Positions 17,357 to 26,336 of a stretch of 64,000 nt of DNA are shown in pieces. The DNA comes from Pseudomonas urmiensis (GTDB lineage: Bacteria > Pseudomonadota > Gammaproteobacteria > Pseudomonadales > Pseudomonadaceae). The position numbers were made by a program, and so were the translations under genes. Positions within the stretch are counted from its first letter, which is position 1, and each line of letters starts with the position of its first letter. The stretch is taken from contig NZ_JABWRE020000001.1 in NCBI RefSeq assembly GCF_014268815.2, positions 4,841,001 through 4,905,000 on the forward strand, read 5' to 3'. The notes beneath the pieces were generated by a model that saw only the letters and a program-made list of their open reading frames with translations, searched no databases and was not told the DNA's origin.

Positions 17357-19141
17357 ATGCCACACGAAGGCAGCCTTCTACAAACCGCGGTGATCTTTCT
17401 GCTTGCCGCCGTCATTGCCGTGCCTCTGGCCAAGCGCCTGCAACTGGGCGCCGTAATCGGCTATCTGCTCGCCGGGGTCGCCATCGGCCCACAGGCCTTG
17501 GGGCTGATCCGTGATACCGAAAGCGTCGCACATATCTCTGAACTGGGCGTGGTCCTGCTGCTGTTCATCATCGGCCTGGAGCTTTCGCCTCGACGCCTGT
17601 GGCTGATGCGCAAGGCGGTCTTCGGCGTGGGCCTGGCACAAGTGCTGCTGACCGGCGCCGTGATTGGCGCCATTGCCGTGTTCGGCTTCGGCCAATCGCT
17701 GCCGGCGGCGCTGGTGGTGGGCCTGGGCCTAGCGCTCTCCTCCACTGCGCTTGGCCTGCAAAGCCTGGCCGAGAGTAAGCAGCTCAACGCGCCGCATGGC
17801 CGCTTGGCGTTTGCCATCCTGCTGTTTCAGGACATCGCCGCAATTCCCCTGATCGCACTGGTGCCGCTGCTGGCTGCCAGTGGCCCGGAGACCAGTCATG
17901 GCGACAGCCTGGAGCATGGCCTGAAGGTATTCGCCAGCATCGCGGTGGTCATCGTCGGCGGTCGTTACCTGCTGCGCCCGGTGTTCCGCATCGTCGCCCG
18001 CACCGGCTTGCCGGAAGTCTCCACCGCCACTGCGCTGCTGGTAGTAATCGGTACCGCCTGGCTGATGGAAGAAGCCGGCATCTCCATGGCCCTGGGCGCT
18101 TTCCTGGCCGGCCTGCTGTTGGCGGACTCGGAGTATCGCCACGAGCTGGAATCACAGATCGAACCGTTCAAAGGCTTGCTGCTGGGGTTGTTCTTCATCA
18201 GTGTGGGCATGGGCGCAAATCTCAGCCTGCTGCTCGAGGCCCCCCTTCTGCTGCTGGGCCTGACGCTGCTGCTGGTGGCGGTGAAACTGCCACTGCTGAT
18301 GCTGGTCGGGCGCATCGGCGGCCTCAACAAAGCCAATGGGCTGCGCTTGGGCGTGGTGCTGGCGGCTGGTGGCGAGTTTGCCTTCGTGGTCTTCAAGCTG
18401 GGCAAGGACCAAGGCCTGTTCGACGCCTACACCTATGACCTGCTGCTGATGACCATCACCCTGTCGATGGCGGCTACCCCGCTGCTGTTGATCATCTGCG
18501 CACGCCTGCTCAAGCGCCCGCAAGCCGCCCGCGAAGTGCCCGAACAGTACAAACAGATCCAGACCGATGCGCCGCGCGTGGTGATCGTCGGCATGGGCCG
18601 CATGGGCCAGATCGTCTCGCGCATCCTGCGCGCGCAGAACATCCCCTTCATCGCCCTCGACACGTCGGTGGACGCCATCGAAATGACCCGCACCTTCGAA
18701 CAAGTACCGGTGTTCTATGGCGACCCACTGCGCGCCGAGGTGCTGCATGCGGCGAAGGTCGGCGAGGCCGAGTATTTCGTGATCACCACGGATGATCCTG
18801 AGATCACCACCCGCACTGCCGAACGGGTCAAGCGCCTCTACCCGCACTTGAAAGTGTTGGCCCGGGCACGTAACCGCCAGCATGTGCACAAGTTGACTGA
18901 CGTTGGCGCCGTACCGATTCGGGAAACCTTCTACTCCAGCCTGGAGATGACCCGGCGCGCCTTGGTTGGCCTGGGCTTGACCGAGGAGCAGGCGGCGGAT
19001 CGTATCGAGCGCTTCACCGAGCATGACGAACAGGTGCTGGAGACCCAGGGCCGTGTGCGTGATGACCGCGCCAAGGTAATGCAGAACGCCAAGGAGGCGC
19101 GGGAGGAGCTGCAACGCTTGTTCGAGTCTGATGCCGATTGA
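17357..19141 (+). CDS. Kef-type monovalent cation/H+ antiporter with RCK domain
   Basis: 594 residues from ATG 17357. Residues 1-385 form about 12 membrane helices of the Na+/H+ exchanger (CPA2) type, including LLLFIIGLELSPRRLW and the QDIAAIPLI segment. Residues 405-530 are a TrkA-N/RCK domain with the nucleotide-binding loop VVIVGMGRMGQIVSRIL. This is the KefB/KefC layout: potassium efflux coupled to proton entry, gated in enteric bacteria by glutathione adducts. A helical C-terminal tail follows. A REP pair lies right behind the gene and may act in termination. Confidence 0.88.
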   Translation: MPHEGSLLQTAVIFLLAAVIAVPLAKRLQLGAVIGYLLAGVAIGPQALGLIRDTESVAHISELGVVLLLFIIGLELSPRRLWLMRKAVFGVGLAQVLLTGAVIGAIAVFGFGQSLPAALVVGLGLALSSTALGLQSLAESKQLNAPHGRLAFAILLFQDIAAIPLIALVPLLAASGPETSHGDSLEHGLKVFASIAVVIVGGRYLLRPVFRIVARTGLPEVSTATALLVVIGTAWLMEEAGISMALGAFLAGLLLADSEYRHELESQIEPFKGLLLGLFFISVGMGANLSLLLEAPLLLLGLTLLLVAVKLPLLMLVGRIGGLNKANGLRLGVVLAAGGEFAFVVFKLGKDQGLFDAYTYDLLLMTITLSMAATPLLLIICARLLKRPQAAREVPEQYKQIQTDAPRVVIVGMGRMGQIVSRILRAQNIPFIALDTSVDAIEMTRTFEQVPVFYGDPLRAEVLHAAKVGEAEYFVITTDDPEITTRTAERVKRLYPHLKVLARARNRQHVHKLTDVGAVPIRETFYSSLEMTRRALVGLGLTEEQAADRIERFTEHDEQVLETQGRVRDDRAKVMQNAKEAREELQRLFESDAD

Positions 19142-19171
19142 GCGGCTCAGGCAAAAGCCAGACGGGTACAT

Positions 19172-19295
19172 TTGGGGCCGCTTTGCGCCCCTTCGCGGGC
19201 AAGCCCGCTCCCACAGGGACAGCGCGAAGCTTCAAAGCAGCGCTGTACTTGTGGGAGCGGGCTTGCCCGCGAAGGGGCGCAAAGCGGCCCCAAAA
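19172..19295. repeat. REP inverted pair with extended arms
   Basis: Two REP copies face each other (19172-19216 and 19249-19294) and share GGGGCCGCTTTGCGCCCCTT beyond the usual REP core, giving arms of about 45 bp with few mismatches around a 32-bp centre. Confidence 0.9.
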
Positions 19296-19424
19296 TTGTT
19301 GTATCAGCATCGTCCTACAACCGCTGAATACCTTTCTTACTGGTTACCACCAGACCAGCGAAATACCCTACAAAACCTGTCGACCCCCATCTGATTGTCC
19401 GGGAAATCCGAGCCCTCTAGGCTG

Positions 19425-19612
19425 ACCGAGTCGCTGACGTTTCAGCGATCAGGTGTGGAAACCTGGCTACAGAGTTTCGTCTTCAATGGCGGTTGTACGC
19501 GGGAGGCCTTACGGCCTACCGGGTGACTCTCTGACCGGTTTTCCACCCTGCGTACAACTGCCACCCTTCGCGTGGAAACGGACGGTTGCAGCTCAACTTC
19601 AGAGATCCTGCA
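19425..19612 (+). ncRNA. Candidate structured leader RNA before the DUF6124/DUF3077 gene
   Basis: Nested pairings are visible. TCGCTGA (19431) pairs with TCAGCGA (19442). Arms at 19488-19503 and 19546-19562 pair through GCGTACAAC/GTTGTACGC with few mismatches. AGGCC/GGCCT (19504-19517) sits inside that stem. I recall similar TTTCGCGTGGAAACGGACGG leaders before genes of this family in other Pseudomonas, but could not search. Whether it acts as RNA or as DNA palindromes is open. Confidence 0.45.
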
Positions 19613-19906
19613 ATGAAAAAAATCGTCCCCGACCCACCGCTCCCCAGCACCCAGCAACACGCCTTCGGCCACTGCGACGCCGGCCATCCGCCGATCTTCT
19701 GCGTCAATCCCAACATCACCGCCCACGACGCCTTGGTGCATGTCGCGCTGTACCTGCGCAGCGCCTACGCCAGTGGCTACCAGGCACTCGATCATGTGCA
19801 CGAAAAAGGCAAAGGTCTGTTCTGGGCCAACCTGCACGCCGTCGAAATGGCTGATGCGCTGGTTGAAGCGATGTTGGAAGGGATCGAGTCGCAGCCTGTG
19901 CGCTGA
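19613..19906 (+). CDS. DUF6124/DUF3077-type small protein
   Basis: 97 residues, soluble, with the family pattern FCVNPNITAHDALVHVALYLRSAYASGYQALDHVHEKGKGLFWANLHAVEMADALVEAML. Such genes occur in many copies in Pseudomonas genomes, and no function is established. The ATG at 19613 follows AGAGATCCTGCA, a weak ribosome site, and the gene is preceded by the palindromic leader at 19425-19612. It ends against a bidirectional terminator shared with the YcaC-type gene. Confidence 0.75.
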   Translation: MKKIVPDPPLPSTQQHAFGHCDAGHPPIFCVNPNITAHDALVHVALYLRSAYASGYQALDHVHEKGKGLFWANLHAVEMADALVEAMLEGIESQPVR

Positions 19907-19937
19907 ATAGCTCGCCAGCTTTTTCACCGACACATGC

Positions 19938-19974
19938 AAAAAGGCCGGCACCCCCTTAGGGATGCCGGCCTTTT
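19938..19974. terminator. Bidirectional terminator
   Basis: AAAAAGGCCGGCAT/C stem around CCCCTTAGGG with A-run on one side and TTTT on the other, between convergent genes. Confidence 0.9.
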
Positions 19975-19990
19975 CGATTGCAGTGGCTGA

Positions 19991-20620
19991 TTATTGACCC
20001 GCAGTCAGCGCGTTGTAGCTGGTCATCAGGTTGCGGTAGTCCGGGATGTGGTTGGAGCACAGCGCGGCCAGGCCTTCGACGTCGTTGCGCCAGTCGCGGT
20101 GCAGCTCGCAGGCGACGCCGAACCAGGTCATCAGCTGGGCGCCAGCACGGCTCATGCGGTCGTGGGCGGCGTCGCGGGTCATCTCGTTGAAGGTGCCGGA
20201 GGCATCGGTCACCACGAACACTTCGAACTCTTCTTCCAGGGCCGCCAGCGCCGGGAAGGCCACGCACACTTCAGTCACCACACCGGCGATGATCAGCTGC
20301 TTCTTGCCAGTGGCCTTGACTGCCTTGACGAAGTCTTCGTTGTCCCAGGCGTTGATCTGGCCTGGGCGGGCGATGTACGGGGCATCTGGGAACAGCGCTT
20401 TCAGCTCCGGCACCAGCGGGCCGTTGGGGCCTTGCTCGAAGCTGGTGGTGAGGATGGTCGGCAGGTTGAAGAACTTGGCGAGGTCAGCCAGGGCCAGCAC
20501 GTTGTTCTTGAAGCGGTCCGGCTCGATGTCACGTACCAGCGACAGCAGGCCAGCTTGGTGGTCGACCAGCAGTACGGCGGCGTCGTCTTTGTTCAGGCGG
20601 TTGTATTTGAAGTGGGCCAT
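19991..20620 (-). CDS. YcaC-type isochorismatase-family hydrolase, copy 2
   Basis: 209 residues with the full YcaC signature (D20 in VLLVDHQAGL, IARPGQINAWDNEDFVKAVKATGKKQ, nucleophile C119 in GVVTEVCVAF). It is almost identical to the copy at 26992-27621; visible protein differences are confined to a single V/I and the last residues (TAGQ against TAAK). Divergent from a LysR regulator at 20842, which probably controls it. RBS: AGGAGC before the ATG. Confidence 0.92.
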   Translation of the reverse strand: MAHFKYNRLNKDDAAVLLVDHQAGLLSLVRDIEPDRFKNNVLALADLAKFFNLPTILTTSFEQGPNGPLVPELKALFPDAPYIARPGQINAWDNEDFVKAVKATGKKQLIIAGVVTEVCVAFPALAALEEEFEVFVVTDASGTFNEMTRDAAHDRMSRAGAQLMTWFGVACELHRDWRNDVEGLAALCSNHIPDYRNLMTSYNALTAGQ

Positions 20621-20752
20621 GGTCGTGCTCCTAAAGGGGGTTTTGATGTTTAGTCAGTTGGGTGTTTCGCGTTGATGGGGAAAGATTAAAACCAAGCCCT
20701 TTGGCGCACTAGATAGCGAAATTTGCCTTTAGCGTTCTGTTTTACGAACGAT
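20001..20752. repeat. Duplicated block, copy A (matches 27002-27753)
   Basis: The 752-bp block covers nearly all of the YcaC gene plus about 130 bp upstream. It aligns without gaps to 27002-27753 with only scattered substitutions, then both sides diverge abruptly. Confidence 0.9.
20733..20750. promoter_or_regulatory. Palindrome upstream of ycaC copy 2, candidate regulator site
   Basis: CGTTCTGTTTTACGAACG has 5-bp arms CGTTC/GAACG. It lies 113 bp before the hydrolase ATG and 92 bp before the divergent LysR start, where a LysR protein would bind, and is kept in the duplicated copy at 27734-27751. Confidence 0.45.
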
Positions 20753-20769
20753 GCAGCTATGCTGCGAAC

Positions 20770-20815
20770 GCGGTCCCTGTAGGCGCGGGCTTGCCCCGCG
20801 ATAGCGCCCGCAGCC
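20770..20815. repeat. Single REP-like element
   Basis: GGCGCGGGCTTGCCCCGCGATAGCGCC core between the palindrome and the LysR start; diverged REP. Confidence 0.6.
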
Positions 20816-20841
20816 CCACCGAATGAACTGGAGCCCCACAC

Positions 20842-21753
20842 GTGGAAGACCTCAACTCGCTCTACTACTTCACCCAAGTGGTCGAGCACGGCGGTTTTGC
20901 CCCCGCAGGCCGGGCGCTGGACATGCCCAAGTCAAAGCTCAGTCGGCGCATTGCCGACCTGGAAGATCGCCTGGGCGTGCGTCTGTTGCACCGCACCAGC
21001 CGGCATTGCTCGCTGACCGAAATCGGCCAGGAGTACTACCGCCGCTGCCTGGCGATGCGCGTCGAAGCCGAGGGCGCCGCTGAGGTCATCGAACGCAACC
21101 GTTGCGAGCCGCGCGGCCTGGTGCGCATCAGCTGCCCGACCACCCTGCTCAACTCGTGGGTCGGGCCGATGCTGACCCGCTACATGCTCAAGTACCCGCT
21201 GGTGGAGCTGTTCATCGAAAGCACCAACCGCCGCGTCGACCTGCTGCACGAAGGCTTCGACGTGGCGTTGAGGGTGCGTTTCCCGCCGCTGGAAAACACC
21301 GACATGGTGATGAAGGTGCTGAGCAACAGCACCCAATGCCTGGTCGGCCAGCCGTCGTTCCTCGAACAACTGCCACAAGGCTTCGATCCGCTGCAATTGA
21401 GCGAATTGCCCAGCGTGCACTGGGGTAGCGCGCAGCGTGAATATCAGTGGGAATTGTTCCAGGGCGAGGACATGAGCCGCAGCATCGTCATCCCGCACAC
21501 GCCGCGGATGGTCACCGACGACCTTTTTGCCCTGCGCCATTTCGTCGTGGCCGGCGTCGGCATCGCGCACCTGCCGCGGGTGGCGGTGCGCGACGATTTG
21601 GCCACAGGTCGCCTGGTCGAGCTGTTGCCGGGCTGGAATCCGCGCTGCGGTATCGTCCATGCGATCTTCCCGTCGCGTCGCGGCCTGTTGCCTTCGGTGC
21701 GTTCGCTGATCGATCACCTGGCTGAAGAGTTCTCTTCCAGCGATATGGCCTGA
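20842..21753 (+). CDS. LysR-family transcriptional regulator
   Basis: 303 residues: N-terminal wHTH (LNSLYYFTQVVEHGGFAPAGRALDMPKSKLSRRIADLEDRLGVRLLHRTSR) and a substrate-binding C-terminal domain of the CrgA/DmlR-like class. Divergent from the YcaC-type hydrolase, 221 bp apart, so the usual LysR arrangement suggests it controls that gene, perhaps together with the porin and amidohydrolase downstream. Its ligand is unknown. The start is a GTG (GTGGAAGACCTC) at 20842. Confidence 0.9.
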   Translation: MEDLNSLYYFTQVVEHGGFAPAGRALDMPKSKLSRRIADLEDRLGVRLLHRTSRHCSLTEIGQEYYRRCLAMRVEAEGAAEVIERNRCEPRGLVRISCPTTLLNSWVGPMLTRYMLKYPLVELFIESTNRRVDLLHEGFDVALRVRFPPLENTDMVMKVLSNSTQCLVGQPSFLEQLPQGFDPLQLSELPSVHWGSAQREYQWELFQGEDMSRSIVIPHTPRMVTDDLFALRHFVVAGVGIAHLPRVAVRDDLATGRLVELLPGWNPRCGIVHAIFPSRRGLLPSVRSLIDHLAEEFSSSDMA

Positions 21754-21787
21754 GCAGGCGCTCGGGCAAGCCTGATTGGCTGTCCGT

Positions 21788-21887
21788 GCTGGCCTCTTCG
21801 CGGGCAAGCCCGCTCCCACAGGTACAGCGTCCCTGTTTGAGTTACGCCCCCCCTGTGGGAGCGGGCTTGCCCGCGAAGAGGCCAGCA
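21788..21887. repeat. REP inverted pair
   Basis: Two facing copies of GCTGGCCTCTTCGCGGGCAA-type REP (21788-21822, 21852-21886), 29 bp apart. Confidence 0.9.
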
Positions 21888-21973
21888 CCGACGACTCAGA
21901 TCACCAGCACACCTTTACAAGACAGTTCAGCGTGCCTGCCTCACAGTGCCCGATCATCCACACCGGAGCACCC

Positions 21974-23236
21974 ATGTCTTTCGCATCATCCAGGCCCGCC
22001 CGCGCCCTGCTCGTCATGGTCATCCTCGGCCCCGCCCTGAGCCACGCGGACGAACCGGGCTGGTCGCTGCTCAGCCGCAATTACCTGCTGCACAACGACT
22101 ACCGCAGCCCGTCGGCCAGCGGCCAGAGCTATCGCCAGGAATGGGCCCAGGGGTTCATCGGCGAAGTGCGCTCAGGCTTTACTCCAGGCCCGCTTGGCCT
22201 GGGCGTCGATGCCCACGGGTTTGTCGGCCTCAAGCTCGACGGCGGCCGCGGCCATGCCGGCACCGGCCTGCTGCCGCGTGACAGCGATGGGCGGGCTGAG
22301 TCCGCCTATTCCAGCGCTGGTGCCGCCCTCAAGCTACGCCTTGGCAAGACGCTGCTGCGCTACGGCGAGATGACCGTCGAAACACCGGTGTTCGATACCG
22401 GCGACAAACGTCTGCATCCCGAATACGCCAGCGGATGGCTGCTGGAAAACAGCGATCTGCCCGACTGGCATCTGCAAGCCGGGCGCTTCACCGCGTTCAA
22501 CAATCAGGACAACAGCTCCAGCCATGATGATTTCAGCGGCTATGGCGCAACCACCCAAGGGCACGCCATCAGCCTGGCGGGGGCCAGCTACGCGCCCAGC
22601 GGGCCGTTTGGCGGCGCTCTGTATGCAGCACAATTGCAGGACACTTGGCGTCAGGCCTACCTCAACCTGAACCTGGCCGAGGGCAACTGGCGCCTGGATG
22701 GCAACCTCTACCACAGCCGCGACACTGGCCAAGCCAGCGCCGGGCCGATCGATACGCTCGCCTACAGCCTGGCGGCCAAATACCGCTTCGGGCCCCAAGC
22801 GCTGACCTTGGCCTATCAACGGATCGAAGGCGACACGCCGTTCGACTTCGTCGGTGGCGACTCGATCTACCTGGCCAACTCGATCAAGTACGCCGACTTC
22901 AACGGCCCCAACGAACGCTCCTGGCAGTTGCGCTACGACCTCGACCTGGCCACCCTCGGCATCCCTGGCCTGAGCCTGATGGGTCGCTACGTCAGCGGTC
23001 GCGGCATCGATGGTACGCATGCCCCGGCTGGCGGCGCCTACCTTGGCCAGCAAGGCAAAGGCGGCCGTCACTGGGAGCGTGACCTGGACCTCAAGTACGT
23101 GGTGCAGAGTGGCACCGCCAAAGACCTCAGCCTGTCGCTGTCACATGTCAGCCATCGGGCCAACAGCGCCCAAGCCGGGGATGACATCGACCGCCTGTAC
23201 CTGATCATCGAATACCCGCTCAAGGGTGGTTTCTGA
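21974..23236 (+). CDS. OprD-family outer-membrane porin
   Basis: 420 residues from ATG 21974. There is a signal peptide to about residue 25 (SHADE), then an 18-strand-type barrel with the OprD features LLSRNYLLHNDYR near the start, GRFTAFNNQDNSSSHDDFSGYG in the middle and an aromatic C-terminus ending GGF. OprD porins pass specific small substrates such as amino acids, peptides or aromatic acids. The neighbours (amidohydrolase, LysR, YcaC-type hydrolases) suggest uptake of an amide-like compound (inference). Confidence 0.9.
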   Translation: MSFASSRPARALLVMVILGPALSHADEPGWSLLSRNYLLHNDYRSPSASGQSYRQEWAQGFIGEVRSGFTPGPLGLGVDAHGFVGLKLDGGRGHAGTGLLPRDSDGRAESAYSSAGAALKLRLGKTLLRYGEMTVETPVFDTGDKRLHPEYASGWLLENSDLPDWHLQAGRFTAFNNQDNSSSHDDFSGYGATTQGHAISLAGASYAPSGPFGGALYAAQLQDTWRQAYLNLNLAEGNWRLDGNLYHSRDTGQASAGPIDTLAYSLAAKYRFGPQALTLAYQRIEGDTPFDFVGGDSIYLANSIKYADFNGPNERSWQLRYDLDLATLGIPGLSLMGRYVSGRGIDGTHAPAGGAYLGQQGKGGRHWERDLDLKYVVQSGTAKDLSLSLSHVSHRANSAQAGDDIDRLYLIIEYPLKGGF

Positions 23237-23255
23237 GTCGCCCCTGACAGCACAA

Positions 23256-23284
23256 AAAAACGGGGGCCATAGTGGCCCCCGATT
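23256..23284. terminator. Terminator after the porin gene, shared with amidohydrolase
   Basis: GGGGGCCA TAGT GGCCCCC hairpin with an A-run on its left, so it would work best for the minus-strand amidohydrolase. Confidence 0.75.
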
Positions 23285-23289
23285 TCAGA

Positions 23290-25272
23290 TCAGAACGCGA
23301 AACACGAACAACCCAACGCACCCCAGAAGCCCTGGAAGTCATTGACCGGCACGCTCGACTGCCGCGCCTTCTCATGACTATGCGCATGCACCCCACAAGG
23401 CCCGCTGCATTGGTGCACTGCCGCCACCAGCGAGGGTGTGCCGACGCGCCAGTGCCCTGGAACCTTGGCCACCGGCGACCATTCAGGCAGTACCGGCACC
23501 TGCGGTGGACCGAGGCGATCGAATTCGCCCGCCGCGTACACTACCTTGCCGTCGACGAGGGTTAGCACCGACTCGATGCCCTTGATCGCTTCTTCCTCGA
23601 CGCTGAAGAAGTCCAGCGACAGTGCCGCCAAGTCGGCCAGCTGGCCTACCTTGATCTGGCCCTTCTTGCCCTGCTCGCTGGAGAACCAGGCGCTGCCCTG
23701 GGTAAACAGCTGCAGCGCGGTATCGCGATCCAGGCCTTGCGGGTACAGCTCCATTCCACCCACGGTCTTGCCGCTGACCAGCCAGTACAGCGAAGTCCAC
23801 GGGTTGTAGCTGGAGACTCGGGTAGCGTCGGTACCGGCGCCCACTGGCACGCCCATCTCGAGCATGCGCTTGATTGGCGGGGTCTGTTCGGCGGCCTTGG
23901 CACCGTAGCGATCAACGAAGTACTCACCCTGGAAGGCCATGCGGTCCTGGATGGCGATACCACCGCCCAGGGCGCGTACGCGCTCGATGTTCTGCGGGGT
24001 GATGGTTTCGGCGTGGTCGAAGAACCACGGCAGGCCGTTGAATGGAATGTCGCGGTTGACCTTCTCGAACACATCGAGCATGCGTGTGATCGATTCGTTG
24101 TAGGTGGCGTGCAGGCGGAACGGCCAGCGCTGCTCGACCAGATGGCGCACCACCGGCTCCAGCTCTTCTTCCATGGTCTGCGGCAAATCCGGACGCGGTT
24201 CGAGGAAGTCTTCGAAGTCGGCGGCGGAGAACACCAGCATCTCGCCGGCGCCGTTGTGGCGCAGGAAGTCGGTGCCACTGTGCAGCTTGACGCTGGAGGT
24301 CCACTTGCGGAAGTCGTCCAACTCTTCCTTGGGCTTCTGGGTGAACAAGTTGTAGGCGATGCGCACAGTCAGTTGGTTGTTGTCGGCCAGCTCCTGGATC
24401 ACCGAGTAGTCGTCGGGGAAATTCTGGTAGCCGCCGCCGGCGTCGATGGCACTGGTCAGGCCCAGGCGGTTCAGCTCACGCATAAACTGGCGGGTGGAGT
24501 TGACCTGATACTCCAGCGGCAGCTTCGGCCCTTTGGCCAGGGTGGCGTAGAGAATCATTGCGTTGGGACGAGCGATCAGCATGCCGGTCGGATTGCCGAA
24601 CTTGTCACGCTGAATCTCGCCGCCTGGCGGGTTCGGCGTGCTCTTGTCATAGCCGACCGCCTTGAGCGCGGCGCGGTTGAGCAGCGCTCGGTCATACAGG
24701 TGCAGCAGGAACACCGGGGTGTCGGGCGCGGCCTGGTTGATTTCTTCGAGGGTCGGCATGCGCTTTTCGGCGAACTGGAATTCGTTCCAGCCACCGACCA
24801 CGCGCACCCACTGCGGAGTCGGCGTACGCGCCGCCTGGTCCTTGAGCATGCGCAGGGCATCGGCCACCGACGGCACGCCTTCCCAGCGCAATTCCAGGTT
24901 GTAGTTCAGGCCACCGCGGATCAGGTGCAGGTGCGAGTCGTTCAAGCCTGGGATGACCGTGCGCTGCTTGAGATCGATGATCTGCGTGGCGGCGCTCTTG
25001 TAGGCCATGGCCTCGGCGTCGCTGCCGACTGCGAGGAAGCGGCCGTCCTTGATGGCAACGGCACTGGCGGTGGGCTTCTCGCGGTCGACCGTGTGCAGTT
25101 TGCCGTTGAACAGAATGAGATCGGCGGTCATGGGGGCTCCTTGGGTGGATGCATGGGCGGCACCGGCTGAACCGGCAAAGGGCAGCGCGGACCAAAGCGC
25201 ACCGGCAGCACCGAGCACGGTGCTGGTGGCGAGGAACTGGCGACGGCTCTTGTCGTTGGGGTCCTGACTCAT
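23290..25272 (-). CDS. Tat-exported YtcJ-like amidohydrolase
   Basis: 660 residues from ATG 25272 (GGAGACCCTT before it). The N-terminus has a twin-arginine signal (DKSRRQFLATSTVLGAAGALWSALPFAGSAGAAHA), so the enzyme is folded before export. The amidohydrolase fold shows the metal motif DSHLHL near 112, DHAET near the middle and a GTDATR motif late in the barrel. YtcJ-type enzymes hydrolyse amide or imide bonds; the substrate here is not evident. An odd cysteine/histidine-rich tail (CSGPCGVHAHSHEK) ends the protein. The OprD porin is convergent to it. Confidence 0.88.
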   Translation of the reverse strand: MSQDPNDKSRRQFLATSTVLGAAGALWSALPFAGSAGAAHASTQGAPMTADLILFNGKLHTVDREKPTASAVAIKDGRFLAVGSDAEAMAYKSAATQIIDLKQRTVIPGLNDSHLHLIRGGLNYNLELRWEGVPSVADALRMLKDQAARTPTPQWVRVVGGWNEFQFAEKRMPTLEEINQAAPDTPVFLLHLYDRALLNRAALKAVGYDKSTPNPPGGEIQRDKFGNPTGMLIARPNAMILYATLAKGPKLPLEYQVNSTRQFMRELNRLGLTSAIDAGGGYQNFPDDYSVIQELADNNQLTVRIAYNLFTQKPKEELDDFRKWTSSVKLHSGTDFLRHNGAGEMLVFSAADFEDFLEPRPDLPQTMEEELEPVVRHLVEQRWPFRLHATYNESITRMLDVFEKVNRDIPFNGLPWFFDHAETITPQNIERVRALGGGIAIQDRMAFQGEYFVDRYGAKAAEQTPPIKRMLEMGVPVGAGTDATRVSSYNPWTSLYWLVSGKTVGGMELYPQGLDRDTALQLFTQGSAWFSSEQGKKGQIKVGQLADLAALSLDFFSVEEEAIKGIESVLTLVDGKVVYAAGEFDRLGPPQVPVLPEWSPVAKVPGHWRVGTPSLVAAVHQCSGPCGVHAHSHEKARQSSVPVNDFQGFWGALGCSCFAF

Positions 25273-25416
25273 AAGGGTCTCCGTCTGAAGGCGGCATCGG
25301 CAGGCGCGACTGCGGAGCATGCCGCTTCATGCCTGGTGACGATTGGATGGATGTGCTGCGTTGAGGCCTTGAGGCTAGCAACGAAGTGCGTGGGGTGCCG
25401 GCTGTGCCGGTGGCAG

Positions 25417-25456
25417 TTGCGGCCTCTTCGCGTATCGATCGGCGAAGGGCCGCAAG
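25417..25456 (-). terminator. Hairpin downstream of the alpha/beta hydrolase
   Basis: TTGCGGCC..CTTCGC pairs with GCGAAGGGCCGCAA; strong stem but no T-run. Confidence 0.45.
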
Positions 25457-25464
25457 ACCGAGGC

Positions 25465-26283
25465 TTAGCGGGACACGAATGCCAGCAGGTCTTCGTTCAA
25501 CTGCTGCGCATGAGTGACCGCAAAGCCATGCGGCGCACCGCTGTACACTTTCAACTCAGCCCCACCAATGAGCTCGGCAGCGCGCTTGCCGGTGGTTTCG
25601 AACGGCACGATCTGGTCGCCATCGCCATGGATCACCAGGGTCGGCACGTCGATTTTGCTCATATCAGGACGGAAATCGGTTTGCGAAAACGCCGTGACAC
25701 AGTCCAGGGTGGCTTTCAACGACGCCATCAGGGCGATGTTCAACGTCTGCGTTTGCACCCCCTGGGACACCGTCTGGCCCTGGTTCAGCCCATAGAAGGG
25801 CGTGGCGAAATCGGCGATGAACTGCGCCCGATCCGCGCGCAGCCCCGCCTGGATGCCGTCGAACACCGACCCGTCGACGCCATCAGGATTGCTCGGGGAC
25901 TTGCCGAAGATCGGCGTTACCGCGCCCAGCAATACCAGCCCGGCTACCCGCTGGCTGCCGTGGCGAGCGATGTAGCGGCTGACATCGCCACCGCCCATGG
26001 AGAAACCGACCAAGGTCACTTCGCGCAGGTCGAGGTGTTCGATCAACTGGGCGATATCGTCGGCGAAGGTGTCGTAGTCATAACCGGTCCACGGCTGGTC
26101 GGAGCGGCCAAAACCACGACGGTCGAAAGCGATGGCGCGGTAGCCACGGCTCGCCAGGAACTCCATCTGCGAGTCCCACATGTCGGCGTCCAGGGGCCAG
26201 CCGTGGCTGAACAGCACGGGCTTGCCACTGCCCCAGTCCTTGTAATAGATCGAGGTGCCATCGCGGGTCACGAGCGTGCTCAT
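25465..26283 (-). CDS. Alpha/beta hydrolase (non-haem chloroperoxidase-like)
   Basis: 272 residues from ATG 26283 (CAGGAGA before it). Catalytic triad visible as S95 (GFSMGGG), D223 (HGDGDQIVPFE) and H252 (APHGF), with the oxyanion stretch FSHGWPLDADMWDSQ. This is the non-haem chloroperoxidase/esterase subgroup; most members act as esterases or perhydrolases in vivo. It is followed by the hydrolase hairpin and preceded on the same strand by a monooxygenase-like gene (53 bp gap), so they probably form one transcript with the YcaC-type copy further upstream. Confidence 0.9.
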   Translation of the reverse strand: MSTLVTRDGTSIYYKDWGSGKPVLFSHGWPLDADMWDSQMEFLASRGYRAIAFDRRGFGRSDQPWTGYDYDTFADDIAQLIEHLDLREVTLVGFSMGGGDVSRYIARHGSQRVAGLVLLGAVTPIFGKSPSNPDGVDGSVFDGIQAGLRADRAQFIADFATPFYGLNQGQTVSQGVQTQTLNIALMASLKATLDCVTAFSQTDFRPDMSKIDVPTLVIHGDGDQIVPFETTGKRAAELIGGAELKVYSGAPHGFAVTHAQQLNEDLLAFVSR

Positions 26284-26336
26284 ATCGGTAATCTCCTGAA
26301 AATGGGTAGGTAGTTGAACGAGGCAGTCAGCAAAAC

